A stretch of 8,589 nucleotides of DNA from Eubacteriales bacterium. Its GTDB lineage: Bacteria; Bacillota; Clostridia; Lachnospirales; Lachnospiraceae. Under the pieces are notes generated by a model that saw only the letters and a list, made by a program, of their open reading frames with translations, was not told where the DNA came from and did no database searches. Shown piece by piece: positions 1 through 6,001 of this stretch (the stretch's first letter is position 1; each line of letters begins with the position of its first letter). The DNA lies in assembly GCA_030536565.1 (NCBI GenBank), contig JAUNPT010000097.1, positions 1 through 8,589 of the forward strand. The letters run 5' to 3'. Position numbers and translations under genes: made by a program.

Positions 1-295
1 TGCTAACCGGGCAGAGCAGATGGAAACTAATTTTTTTAAAGCCAATATTGAAGCAGCTGATGAGTTAGCACGTCAGCTGCGGCTTAGAAATCTCTCAGGC
101 ATTATTATTGTAGACTTTATTAACATGAAAAAAGAGGAACACAATAAGGAATTGTTAAGTTTTTTATCAAAGCGTTTGAAACTTGATACTGTTGCAGCCT
201 CGGTTATTGATATGACCCCACTTGGACTTGTCGAGATAACACGCAAAAGGAATGGAAAAACTCTTGCCGAACAGATTCAGGGTGAATTAAAATGA
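1..295 (+). CDS. rng: Ribonuclease E/G family protein, C-terminal end (5' partial)
   Basis: This is the last 97 codons of a gene entering from the left edge; the first complete codon is at position 2. The reading frame is open through the edge, so the internal ATG at 20 is not the real start. The recognisable blocks are ARQLRLRNLSGIIIVDFINM and, near the end, DMTPLGLVEITRKR. Both are characteristic of the C-terminal part of the catalytic region of RNase E/G endoribonucleases, which process rRNA and decay mRNA in the cytoplasm. The S1 domain and the catalytic Asp residues lie outside the window, so activity cannot be judged. Its stop overlaps the start of the next gene by 4 bases (ATGA). In many Firmicutes this gene precedes rplU-rpmA; here a PAP2 gene follows instead. 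RNase G rather than E is inferred from the short tail. Confidence 0.9.
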   Translation, partial: ANRAEQMETNFFKANIEAADELARQLRLRNLSGIIIVDFINMKKEEHNKELLSFLSKRLKLDTVAASVIDMTPLGLVEITRKRNGKTLAEQIQGELK

Positions 296-804
296 ATAAA
301 CATTACAGCTATGTATTATTTTATAATTCAATAGAAAAATGGTTTAACAGCCACACACGTGCCTTAAAGCTGTTATTATTTCTTTACAACTATATGTCAT
401 GGGCAATAGCGGCAGCTTATGCTTTTTTAATTGCATATTGCATAAGCTGCAAAGATATATTTTCCACTGTTAAGGTGATTACAGTTCCATTAACCGCATT
501 TATTGTTGTCACAGTGTTAAGATACTGTATTGATTGTAAGCGGCCTTATACCAAATATCCTCTAAATCCGCTGGTTATTAAGGAAAAGACAGGTGAATCT
601 ATGCCAAGCCGTCATATGCTGTCAATTACAATAATAGCAATGGTATGGTTATATATATACATGCCTGTTGGCATTGTTTTATGGATTTTATCAGTAATTA
701 TGGGGATTGTAAGGGTTCTTGCCGGGGTACATTTTCCAAGAGACATCATTGTTGCCGCATTAATCAGTGTTATTTTTGGATATACAGGTTTGTGGCTGTT
801 ATAG
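292..804 (+). CDS. PAP2-superfamily membrane phosphatase (lipid phosphatase-like)
   Basis: A 170-residue integral membrane protein of the type 2 phosphatidic acid phosphatase (PAP2) family. These enzymes remove phosphate from phosphatidate, undecaprenyl pyrophosphate, phosphatidylglycerophosphate or related lipids at the membrane. The three family motifs are visible. Motif 1 is R77-x6-R84-P85, with Arg in place of the usual first Lys. Motif 2 is P105-S-R-H108, where PSGH is more usual. Motif 3 is R141-x5-H147-x3-D151, carrying the phosphohistidine-type nucleophile and its Asp partner. About five hydrophobic segments lie near residues 33-50, 59-77, 110-126, 127-145 and 152-170. An AGGGTGA ribosome site at 279-285, inside the preceding gene, supports the ATG at 292, and the ATGA overlap implies translational coupling to the RNase gene. 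The substrate cannot be assigned: undecaprenyl-PP phosphatase and PgpB-like roles are both possible. Confidence 0.85.
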   Translation: MNKHYSYVLFYNSIEKWFNSHTRALKLLLFLYNYMSWAIAAAYAFLIAYCISCKDIFSTVKVITVPLTAFIVVTVLRYCIDCKRPYTKYPLNPLVIKEKTGESMPSRHMLSITIIAMVWLYIYMPVGIVLWILSVIMGIVRVLAGVHFPRDIIVAALISVIFGYTGLWLL

Positions 805-825
805 TATGATAAATATAATTTATAG

Positions 826-864
826 AAAGCAGTTAAAAGAATGTTCAGTTTTTTTAACTGCTTT
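826..864. terminator. 13-bp perfect hairpin after the PAP2 gene, probable transcription terminator
   Basis: AAAGCAGTTAAAA at 826-838 is perfectly complementary to TTTTAACTGCTTT at 852-864, with a 13-base loop. It starts 21 bases after the PAP2 stop codon, where an intrinsic terminator would be expected. The stem is AT-rich, and only a short interrupted T run (CTTTGTATATT) follows on either strand, so it is weaker than a textbook terminator and could act in both directions. Confidence 0.6.
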
Positions 865-872
865 GTATATTA

Positions 873-911
873 TGTACAATGTTTTGCGAGTAATCTTGTC
901 TGCATTGTACA
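873..911. promoter_or_regulatory. 9-bp inverted repeat TGTACAATG / CATTGTACA, possible operator
   Basis: TGTACAATG at 873-881 and CATTGTACA at 903-911 are perfect inverted repeats separated by 21 bases, so the arm centres are 30 bp (about three helical turns) apart. The core GTACAA occurs at 874-879 and 907-912, and a third time at 950-955 near the putative promoter. The long spacer suits a DNA-binding protein contacting one face of the helix better than an RNA hairpin, but either is possible. No regulator gene in the window can be tied to it. Confidence 0.35.
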
Positions 912-940
912 AAATACCAATATATATAAACTTACTCTAG

Positions 941-972
941 CACATTAAAGTACAAATGTGGTAAAATATAAC
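941..972 (+). promoter_or_regulatory. Putative promoter for the iorA cluster with overlapping 6-bp dyad
   Basis: An extended -10 element, TGGTAAAAT, lies at 959-967 (TAAAAT at 962-967, with TG one base upstream). An alternative -10 is TATAAC at 967-972, with a poor -35 (TTAAAG, 945-950) 16 bases away. No good TTGACA box is visible. The inverted repeat CACATT (941-946) / AATGTG (955-960) sits directly against the -10, where a repressor could block polymerase. Transcription starting near 975 would give a leader of roughly 50 bases before iorA. The location, just after a probable terminator and before a long gene cluster, supports a promoter here; the exact boxes are uncertain. Confidence 0.45.
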
Positions 973-1011
973 AGCTGTATAAAAAAATATTTCACAATTA
1001 TTATATATAAG

Positions 1012-1019
1012 AAAGGAAG
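1012..1019 (+). promoter_or_regulatory. Ribosome binding site that fixes the GTG start of iorA
   Basis: AAAGGAAG lies 8 bases before the GTG at 1028. It is the only purine-rich site near the gene start. The next in-frame ATG at 1046 would be 26 bases away and would remove conserved N-terminal residues just before the LGNEAIARG block. The GTG start is therefore preferred. Confidence 0.75.
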
Positions 1020-1027
1020 TTTAAAAA

Positions 1028-2770
1028 GTGGCAGAGGTTAAAATTATGCTTGGTAATGAAGCAATCGCAAGAGGTGCTTACGAAGCTGGAGTTAAAGTAT
1101 CAGCAGCTTATCCTGGTACACCAAGCACAGAAATAAGCGAGAATATTGTAAAGTATAAGGACGATTTATATTGTGAATGGTCACCTAATGAAAAAGTAGC
1201 AATGGAGGTGGCAATCGGCGCTTCAATCAGCGGCGTTAGGGCAATGGCTTCAATGAAGCATGTCGGCGTCAATGTTGCAAGCGATCCTTTATATACCGTA
1301 TCATATATAGGAGTGACTGGCGGACTTGTTCTTGTAGCAGCAGATGACCCGGGTCTTTACAGCTCACAAAATGAACAGGATACAAGAATGATTGGCAGGG
1401 CGGCAGGAGTTCCTGTTATTGAGCCTTCAGACAGTCAGGAGGCTAAGGATTTCATGAAGTTTGCTTTCGATTTAAGCGAAAAATATGACACGCCTGTAAT
1501 ACTTAGAACAACCACAAGGCTTTCACATTCACAAGGGCCTGTAACCCTGTGTGACAGAGAAGAAATAGAAGATAAAACATATACGCGAAATGCTTCAAAA
1601 AATGTTATGATGCCTGGCAATGCTAAAAAGCGCCATCTTCATGTAGAGGCACGTACTCTTAAGATGATGGAGGATGGTTCGGCATTTCCAATTAACAGGG
1701 CAGAATACAATGATACTAAGATTGGTTTCATTACATGTGGTATAGCATACCAGTATGTAAAAGAGGTATGTCCAGATGCTTCTATTTTAAAGCTTGGCAT
1801 GGTCAACCCACTTCCAAAGAAATTGATTGAAGAATTTGCATCTAAAGTTGATACTCTGTACATATTTGAAGAATTAGAGCCAGTAATCGAGGAGCAGGTT
1901 CGTTCATGGGGAATCAAGTGCATTGGAAAGGAAATATTTACAATTCAGGGTGAATACAGTGCCAATCTTTTAAGAAAAGCCGTCCTTAAACAGGAGCTCA
2001 GCCTTGAAAAAGCCGCTGATGTTCCAGCACGCCCTCCGATTCTTTGTCCGGGCTGTCCACACAGAAGTGTTTTCTATACGCTTAACAAATTAAAACTTCA
2101 TGCAGCAGGAGATATTGGCTGTTATACATTGGGTGCAGTTGCTCCTCTTAATGTAATAGATACAACAATATGTATGGGTGCAAGCATCTCGTCGCTTCAT
2201 GGTATGGAGAAGGCAAGAGGAAAAGAATATATTAGGGACTGGGTTGCATGTATAGGTGATTCTACATTTATGCACACAGGAATTAATTCACTTATCAATA
2301 TGGTATATAATCAGGGAACCGGAACTGTTATGATTCTTGATAATTCGACAACTGGAATGACTGGACATCAGGATCATGCTGCTACAGGCAAAACACTTCA
2401 GGGTGATATTGTTCCTGCAATAAGTATATATCATCTGTGTAAATCATTAGGAATTGAGCATGTATATGAGGTTAATGCATTTGACGAGCTGGAGCTTGAA
2501 AAACAGCTGCTTGCTGCAAAAGACAGAGACTGTGTAACAGTTATTATAACAAAGTCACCATGTGTACTTTTAAAGGGCAATGTATTCCCTGACAAATGTG
2601 TTCCTGTTGCTGAAAAATGTAAAAAGTGCGGTGCCTGCTTAAAGCCTGGCTGCCCTGCTTTAACAAGAAATGAAGACGGAACAATATCTATTGATGAAAC
2701 AATGTGTAACGCATGTGGATTATGTAAGGCTCAGTGTAAGTTTGGTGCGATTGAAACCGTTGCAAAATAG
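1028..2770 (+). CDS. iorA: Indolepyruvate:ferredoxin oxidoreductase, alpha subunit
   Basis: This is the catalytic subunit of the cytoplasmic, oxygen-sensitive enzyme that converts arylpyruvates (indolepyruvate, phenylpyruvate, 4-hydroxyphenylpyruvate) plus CoA to arylacetyl-CoA, CO2 and reduced ferredoxin. At 580 residues it is full length for the family. The N-terminal pyrimidine domain carries LGNEAIARGAYEAG (8-21) and AAYPGTPSTE (26-35). The thiamine-diphosphate domain carries CPGCPHR (340-346), GDIGCYTLG (361-369), and GDS at 410-412 paired with D438-N439 for the cofactor Mg site. The C-terminal ferredoxin domain has two cluster motifs: C531-x2-C534-x2-C537-x4-C542, and C560-x2-C563-x2-C566-x3-C570. 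Together these would hold two iron-sulfur clusters. Translation starts at GTG 1028. The beta-subunit gene follows after 13 bases. IorA is distinguished from pyruvate oxidoreductases by its domain order and the CPGCPHR block. Preference among aromatic substrates cannot be read from the sequence. Confidence 0.96.
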   Translation: MAEVKIMLGNEAIARGAYEAGVKVSAAYPGTPSTEISENIVKYKDDLYCEWSPNEKVAMEVAIGASISGVRAMASMKHVGVNVASDPLYTVSYIGVTGGLVLVAADDPGLYSSQNEQDTRMIGRAAGVPVIEPSDSQEAKDFMKFAFDLSEKYDTPVILRTTTRLSHSQGPVTLCDREEIEDKTYTRNASKNVMMPGNAKKRHLHVEARTLKMMEDGSAFPINRAEYNDTKIGFITCGIAYQYVKEVCPDASILKLGMVNPLPKKLIEEFASKVDTLYIFEELEPVIEEQVRSWGIKCIGKEIFTIQGEYSANLLRKAVLKQELSLEKAADVPARPPILCPGCPHRSVFYTLNKLKLHAAGDIGCYTLGAVAPLNVIDTTICMGASISSLHGMEKARGKEYIRDWVACIGDSTFMHTGINSLINMVYNQGTGTVMILDNSTTGMTGHQDHAATGKTLQGDIVPAISIYHLCKSLGIEHVYEVNAFDELELEKQLLAAKDRDCVTVIITKSPCVLLKGNVFPDKCVPVAEKCKKCGACLKPGCPALTRNEDGTISIDETMCNACGLCKAQCKFGAIETVAK

Positions 2771-2776
2771 AAAGGA
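2771..2776 (+). promoter_or_regulatory. Ribosome binding site that fixes the iorB start
   Basis: AAAGGA begins immediately after the iorA stop codon and lies 7 bases before the ATG at 2784. It decides in favour of the short form over the upstream in-frame ATG at 2670. Confidence 0.7.
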
Positions 2777-2783
2777 TAAAAAA

Positions 2784-3353
2784 ATGCTTACTAAAAATAT
2801 TATGATTGTTGGTGTCGGAGGTCAGGGTACACTCCTCACAAGCCGTATTTTGGGCGGGGTTATAACTGATGCAGGCTTTGATGTAAAGTTATCAGAGGTT
2901 CACGGAATGGCACAGCGTGGAGGAAGCGTTGTGACATTTGTAAGATACGGTGATAATGTAGCAGAACCTATTGTTGAAGAAGGACAGGCAGATGTACTAA
3001 TTGCCTTTGAAAGGCTTGAAGCGTTAAGATATGCACATTTTCTGAAAAAAGATGGTGTATTGGTTGTCAATGACACAAAAATAGAACCAATAACCGTTGT
3101 TACAGGAGCTGCAAAATATCCAGACAACATAATTGAAAATCTATCCCAAAAATATAAGGTATATACAGCAGATGCAATGAATGAGGCTCTTAAGCTGGGT
3201 AATTCCAAAACATTTAACGTAATTGTTCTTGGCATTGCAGCGCAGCATATGGATTTCAGTGAAGAAGCCTGGCTTAAGGTTATTGAAAAAGTCGTGCCCC
3301 CAAAGACTGTTGAATTAAATAAGAAGGCATTCCTTACTGGCTATAACATGTAG
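2784..3353 (+). CDS. iorB: Indolepyruvate:ferredoxin oxidoreductase, beta subunit
   Basis: A 189-residue partner of IorA, from the gamma-domain family of 2-oxoacid:ferredoxin oxidoreductases, which forms part of the CoA-side interface. The N-terminus has the typical GVGGQGTLLTSRILG block, followed by a second conserved stretch, SEVHGMAQRGGSV. The ATG at 2784 is chosen because AAAGGA at 2771-2776 lies 7 bases upstream and the conserved block then begins at about residue 9. The frame is open further upstream, back to an ATG at 2670, but that extension lies inside the iorA ferredoxin-domain coding sequence and has no family character. The gene is almost certainly co-transcribed and co-assembled with iorA. 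A 67-base gap separates it from the ligase gene. Confidence 0.95.
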   Translation: MLTKNIMIVGVGGQGTLLTSRILGGVITDAGFDVKLSEVHGMAQRGGSVVTFVRYGDNVAEPIVEEGQADVLIAFERLEALRYAHFLKKDGVLVVNDTKIEPITVVTGAAKYPDNIIENLSQKYKVYTADAMNEALKLGNSKTFNVIVLGIAAQHMDFSEEAWLKVIEKVVPPKTVELNKKAFLTGYNM

Positions 3354-3388
3354 CTTAATGGGTGCAGCATAAAAATATTAAGGATACC

Positions 3389-3424
3389 ATGGACGTAGCC
3401 TTATGGAAAGGATTACACTTATGA
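3389..3424 (+). other. Possible 11-codon coupling mini-ORF before the CoA ligase
   Basis: An ATG at 3389 opens an 11-residue reading frame (MDVALWKGLHL) whose TGA at 3422-3424 overlaps the ligase ATG at 3421 in the classic ATGA arrangement. AAGGA at 3380-3384 lies only 4 bases upstream of its ATG, closer than ideal. Its codons pass over the ligase's own ribosome site, so its translation could affect ligase initiation. The peptide holds one Trp and no run of aromatic codons, so it does not resemble a classical attenuation leader. Chance is a serious alternative for so short a frame. Confidence 0.25.
3405..3412 (+). promoter_or_regulatory. Ribosome binding site that fixes the CoA ligase start
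   Basis: GGAAAGGA lies 8 bases before the ATG at 3421. The earlier in-frame ATG at 3403 overlaps the beginning of this site and has no good ribosome site of its own. Family members also typically begin MIWN, as the 3421 start does. Confidence 0.75.
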
Positions 3425-4719
3425 TTTGGAATGAAACAAAGGAATGTATGAGCCGTGATGAAATGAATAATCTCCAGAGCTGCCGTTTAGTAAAAACTGT
3501 CGACAGAGTATATCATAATGTTCCATATTATCGTAAGAAAATGCAGGAAGCAGGACTTGAACCAGGTGATATTAAAGGAATAGAAGATATCAATAAGCTT
3601 CCATATACAACAAAGGACGATTTAAGAGACACATATCCGTTCGGACTGTTTGCTGTTCCTATGACAGAAATTGTACGTACACACGCTTCCAGCGGTACAA
3701 CAGGAAAAGCTACAGTTGTAGGCTATACCAGACACGATATAGATGTCTGGAAGGAATGTGTTGCCAGAGCGTTTGCCCAGGCGGGCATTACAAGAGAAGA
3801 CCGTATGCAGATTGCTTATGGATATGGCCTTTTTACTGGCGGTCTTGGTGCTCATTATGGTGCTGAAAACCTTGGTGCAATGGTTGTTCCTATGTCAACG
3901 GGTAACACCAAGAAGCTTGTCACCATGATGGAAGATTTTGATGTTACAGCAATTGCATGTACACCATCATATCTTATACATATTGCTGAGGTTTTAAAAG
4001 AAACAAATAAAATTGATAAGGTTAAGTTAAAAACCGCTGTATGTGGTGCTGAACCATGGACTGAAAATATGAGAAGGCAGATTGAGAGTGAGCTGGGAAT
4101 TAATGCATTCGATATCTATGGACTTTCAGAGGTGATGGGGCCTGGCGTTGCATGCGACTGTATTCACCATAAAGGCCTTCATGTTTATGAAGACCATTTT
4201 CTTCCTGAAATTATTGACCCTACTACATTGCAGCCAGTAGGCGAGGACGTAACAGGAGAACTGGTTTTTACGACCCTGACAAAAGAAGGGCTTCCATTAT
4301 TAAGATACAGAACAAAGGATTTAACCAGCATCAATTATGGAAAATGTGAGTGCGGAAGAACCCTCGCAAGAATAAGCAGATTTAAAGGACGTTCTGATGA
4401 TATGCTTATAATCCGCGGTGTTAATGTATTCCCAAGCCAGATTGAGGCTGCACTTCTTGAGATGAATGGAACTACGCCTCATTACATGATGATAGTAGAC
4501 CGTCAGGGTTCTTTAGATACCCTGGAGATTCAGGTTGAAGTTGAGGAGCGTTTTTTCTCAGATGAAATAAAAGAGCTTGAAAGCCTGAGCAAAAAAATCG
4601 CACATGTCGTTCAAAATGCGATTGGGCTTGCTGCAAAGATTAAGCTTGTGGAACCAAGAACTCTTGAAAGAAGTGAAGGTAAGGCAAAGCACGTTATAGA
4701 TAACAGAAAGCTTGTTTAA
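3421..4719 (+). CDS. paaK: Phenylacetate-CoA ligase family enzyme (arylacetate-CoA ligase, AMP-forming)
   Basis: A 432-residue adenylate-forming enzyme interconverting an aryl acid, ATP and CoA with aryl-CoA, AMP and PPi. Visible motifs include the phosphate-binding loop SSGTTGK at 90-96, YGLSE at 233-237, the ribose-contacting Asp in RYRTKD at 295-300, and the hinge block SDDMLIIRGVNVFP at 325-338. The C-terminal SEGKAKHVIDNR (418-429) contains the probable catalytic Lys. Length and the MIWN start match the PaaK family. Cysteine pairs C245-x-C247 (followed by His) and C309-x-C311 could form a structural metal site; this is inference. The position after iorAB points to arylacetyl-CoA (indole-, phenyl- or hydroxyphenylacetyl-CoA) as the substrate, with either direction possible: release of arylacetate with energy conservation, or activation for reductive salvage. 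No paa ring-oxidation genes are present, so aerobic phenylacetate breakdown is not implied. Confidence 0.9.
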   Translation: MIWNETKECMSRDEMNNLQSCRLVKTVDRVYHNVPYYRKKMQEAGLEPGDIKGIEDINKLPYTTKDDLRDTYPFGLFAVPMTEIVRTHASSGTTGKATVVGYTRHDIDVWKECVARAFAQAGITREDRMQIAYGYGLFTGGLGAHYGAENLGAMVVPMSTGNTKKLVTMMEDFDVTAIACTPSYLIHIAEVLKETNKIDKVKLKTAVCGAEPWTENMRRQIESELGINAFDIYGLSEVMGPGVACDCIHHKGLHVYEDHFLPEIIDPTTLQPVGEDVTGELVFTTLTKEGLPLLRYRTKDLTSINYGKCECGRTLARISRFKGRSDDMLIIRGVNVFPSQIEAALLEMNGTTPHYMMIVDRQGSLDTLEIQVEVEERFFSDEIKELESLSKKIAHVVQNAIGLAAKIKLVEPRTLERSEGKAKHVIDNRKLV

Positions 4720-4730
4720 GGAGGTATGTT

Positions 4731-5168
4731 ATGTATATTAAACAATTATCTGTATTTCTTGAAAACAGAGAAGGACGTTTAGATGATGTCCTTGAAATTT
4801 TAAAAACTAATGGAATCAATATTGTTTCCTTAAGTCTTGCAGATACTGCTGACTACGGAATGTTAAGGCTGATTGTAAATTATTCTGAAAGAGCACTGGA
4901 AAGCCTTAAAAATAATGGATTTTCTGCAAGTCTTACCAATGTTACCGTAGTAAGGCTTCCACATAAAATAGGACAGCTTCAGGAGCTTGCCTCACTGCTT
5001 TGTAAGGCTGATATTAATATTGAATATATGTACAGCCTTTCAATTGGACAGAATGATGCATGTATAGTATTTAAAGCCTCCGGTGCACTCGATAGTATTA
5101 AAGAACAGCTAAAAAATGATGGTGTTGAGTTTGTGTCACAAACTGAAATTGCAGGAATGGTCGGGTAA
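4731..5168 (+). CDS. Tandem ACT-domain protein, probable amino-acid-sensing regulatory subunit
   Basis: This 145-residue soluble protein consists of two ACT domains and little else. ACT 1 spans roughly residues 5-65, beginning QLSVFLENREGRL. ACT 2 spans roughly 71-140, beginning VTVVRLPHKIGQL. Each has the expected beta-alpha-beta-beta-alpha-beta pattern and a glycine at the usual ligand-binding turn (G15 and G81). ACT domains bind amino acids at subunit interfaces and control enzymes or transcription. There is no catalytic or DNA-binding segment, so the protein would have to act on a partner. It starts 11 bases after the ligase stop, with a strong AAGGAGGT site at 4718-4725. This placement suggests it senses an aromatic amino acid and controls IorAB or the ligase. 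That role is inferred from context, not demonstrated by the sequence. Confidence 0.88.
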   Translation: MYIKQLSVFLENREGRLDDVLEILKTNGINIVSLSLADTADYGMLRLIVNYSERALESLKNNGFSASLTNVTVVRLPHKIGQLQELASLLCKADINIEYMYSLSIGQNDACIVFKASGALDSIKEQLKNDGVEFVSQTEIAGMVG

Positions 5169-5169
5169 T

Positions 5170-5976
5170 ATGGTTATTGATTTTCATACACACACATTTC
5201 CAGAAGCAATCGCCCACAAAACTATAAATATTTTAGAAAAACGATGTGGTCAGAAGGCGTACACAGATGGTACGTTAAACGGACTTTTTCTGCAGATGCA
5301 GGCCGGAGGGATTGATATGTCTGTAATTCAGCCTGTAGTAACAAGACCAGAACAGTTTAAGACTATAAACAATACGTCATGTTATATAAATGAACATTAC
5401 GAAGGCAGCATAATTTCCTTTGGAGGCATACATCCTGATTCAGCTGATTATAAGGGAGAGCTTAAAACCATTAAGGCTATGGGGCTAAAAGGCATTAAAC
5501 TTCATCCTGATTATCAGAATACATTTATTGATGATATAAAGTACATGCATATTATAGATTTTGCCTCTGAGCTTGGATTGATTACACTTATACATGCAGG
5601 GGTAGATGTTGGTATCCCAAAACCTGTTCATTGCACCCCATTGGCAGCTGATAATATGCTAAGACAGGTAAATCCTGAAAGACTTATTCTGGCACATCTT
5701 GGTGGATGCGATATGTGGGATGATGTAGAGAGATACCTTATAGGCAAAAATGTTTATTTAGATACAGCCGTAATATACGGACGTATCAGTAATGAGCAGT
5801 TTACAAGAATAGTCAATGGACATGGGGCAGATAAAATATTATTTGCAACTGACAGTCCATGGTGTGAACAAAAAAGCAGTGTCCAATGGATAAATGACCA
5901 GACATTGTCCGAAAATGAGAAACAACTGATTTTTTCAGACAATGCATGCAGACTGCTGAATATTTGTGGCTGTTAA
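5170..5976 (+). CDS. Amidohydrolase-superfamily metal-dependent hydrolase or decarboxylase (amidohydrolase 2 type)
   Basis: A 268-residue TIM-barrel protein of the amidohydrolase 2 group, which includes hydrolases and aromatic decarboxylases such as aminocarboxymuconate-semialdehyde decarboxylase. The likely metal and catalytic residues are all present: H6-x-H8 (FHTHTF) at the N-terminus, H112 in GIKLHPDYQ, H142 in LIHAG, H176 in LAHLGG, and D228 in FATDSPW. It therefore looks intact. There is no signal peptide, so it acts in the cytoplasm. The ATG at 5170 is used because it puts the first barrel strand and HxH at the N-terminus, as in the family. An ATG at 5116 in the same frame would only extend it into the ACT gene. 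Only 1 base separates it from the ACT stop, so coupled translation is likely. The substrate is unknown; hydrolysis of an arylacetyl conjugate or decarboxylation of an aromatic acid would fit the neighbours, but both are guesses. Confidence 0.85.
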   Translation: MVIDFHTHTFPEAIAHKTINILEKRCGQKAYTDGTLNGLFLQMQAGGIDMSVIQPVVTRPEQFKTINNTSCYINEHYEGSIISFGGIHPDSADYKGELKTIKAMGLKGIKLHPDYQNTFIDDIKYMHIIDFASELGLITLIHAGVDVGIPKPVHCTPLAADNMLRQVNPERLILAHLGGCDMWDDVERYLIGKNVYLDTAVIYGRISNEQFTRIVNGHGADKILFATDSPWCEQKSSVQWINDQTLSENEKQLIFSDNACRLLNICGC

Positions 5977-6001
5977 ATTAAAAGCATAAAGGAGAATTTG
6001 T

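Noticed and set aside
805..1027. T-box or other riboswitch controlling the aromatic module
   Set aside because: No T-box consensus (GGTGG-type antiterminator bulge) or other riboswitch core is visible, and the only strong hairpin lies upstream of the likely promoter.
2670..2783. N-terminal 38-codon extension of iorB from the ATG at 2670
   Set aside because: It lies inside the iorA ferredoxin-domain coding sequence, has no family similarity, and the ATG at 2784 has its own well-placed ribosome site.
1435..3235. Minus-strand open frames opposite iorA and iorB (1435-1620, 1639-1923, 2090-2275, 2900-3235)
   Set aside because: They are antisense to clearly conserved coding sequence and show no recognisable motif or ribosome site.
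3403..3420. Earlier in-frame start of the CoA ligase at 3403
   Set aside because: It lacks a ribosome site and overlaps the one serving the ATG at 3421; family members begin MIWN.
3622..3928. Minus-strand frame 3622-3855 and plus-strand frame 3743-3928 within the CoA ligase gene
   Set aside because: Both are out-of-frame shadows of the conserved adenylation domain.
5116..5169. N-terminal 18-codon extension of the amidohydrolase from the ATG at 5116
   Set aside because: The extension overlaps the ACT gene and precedes the first barrel strand; the family starts a few residues before HxH, as with the ATG at 5170.
5754..5942. Minus-strand frame opposite the amidohydrolase C-terminus
   Set aside because: It is antisense to the conserved FATDSPW region and has no independent support.
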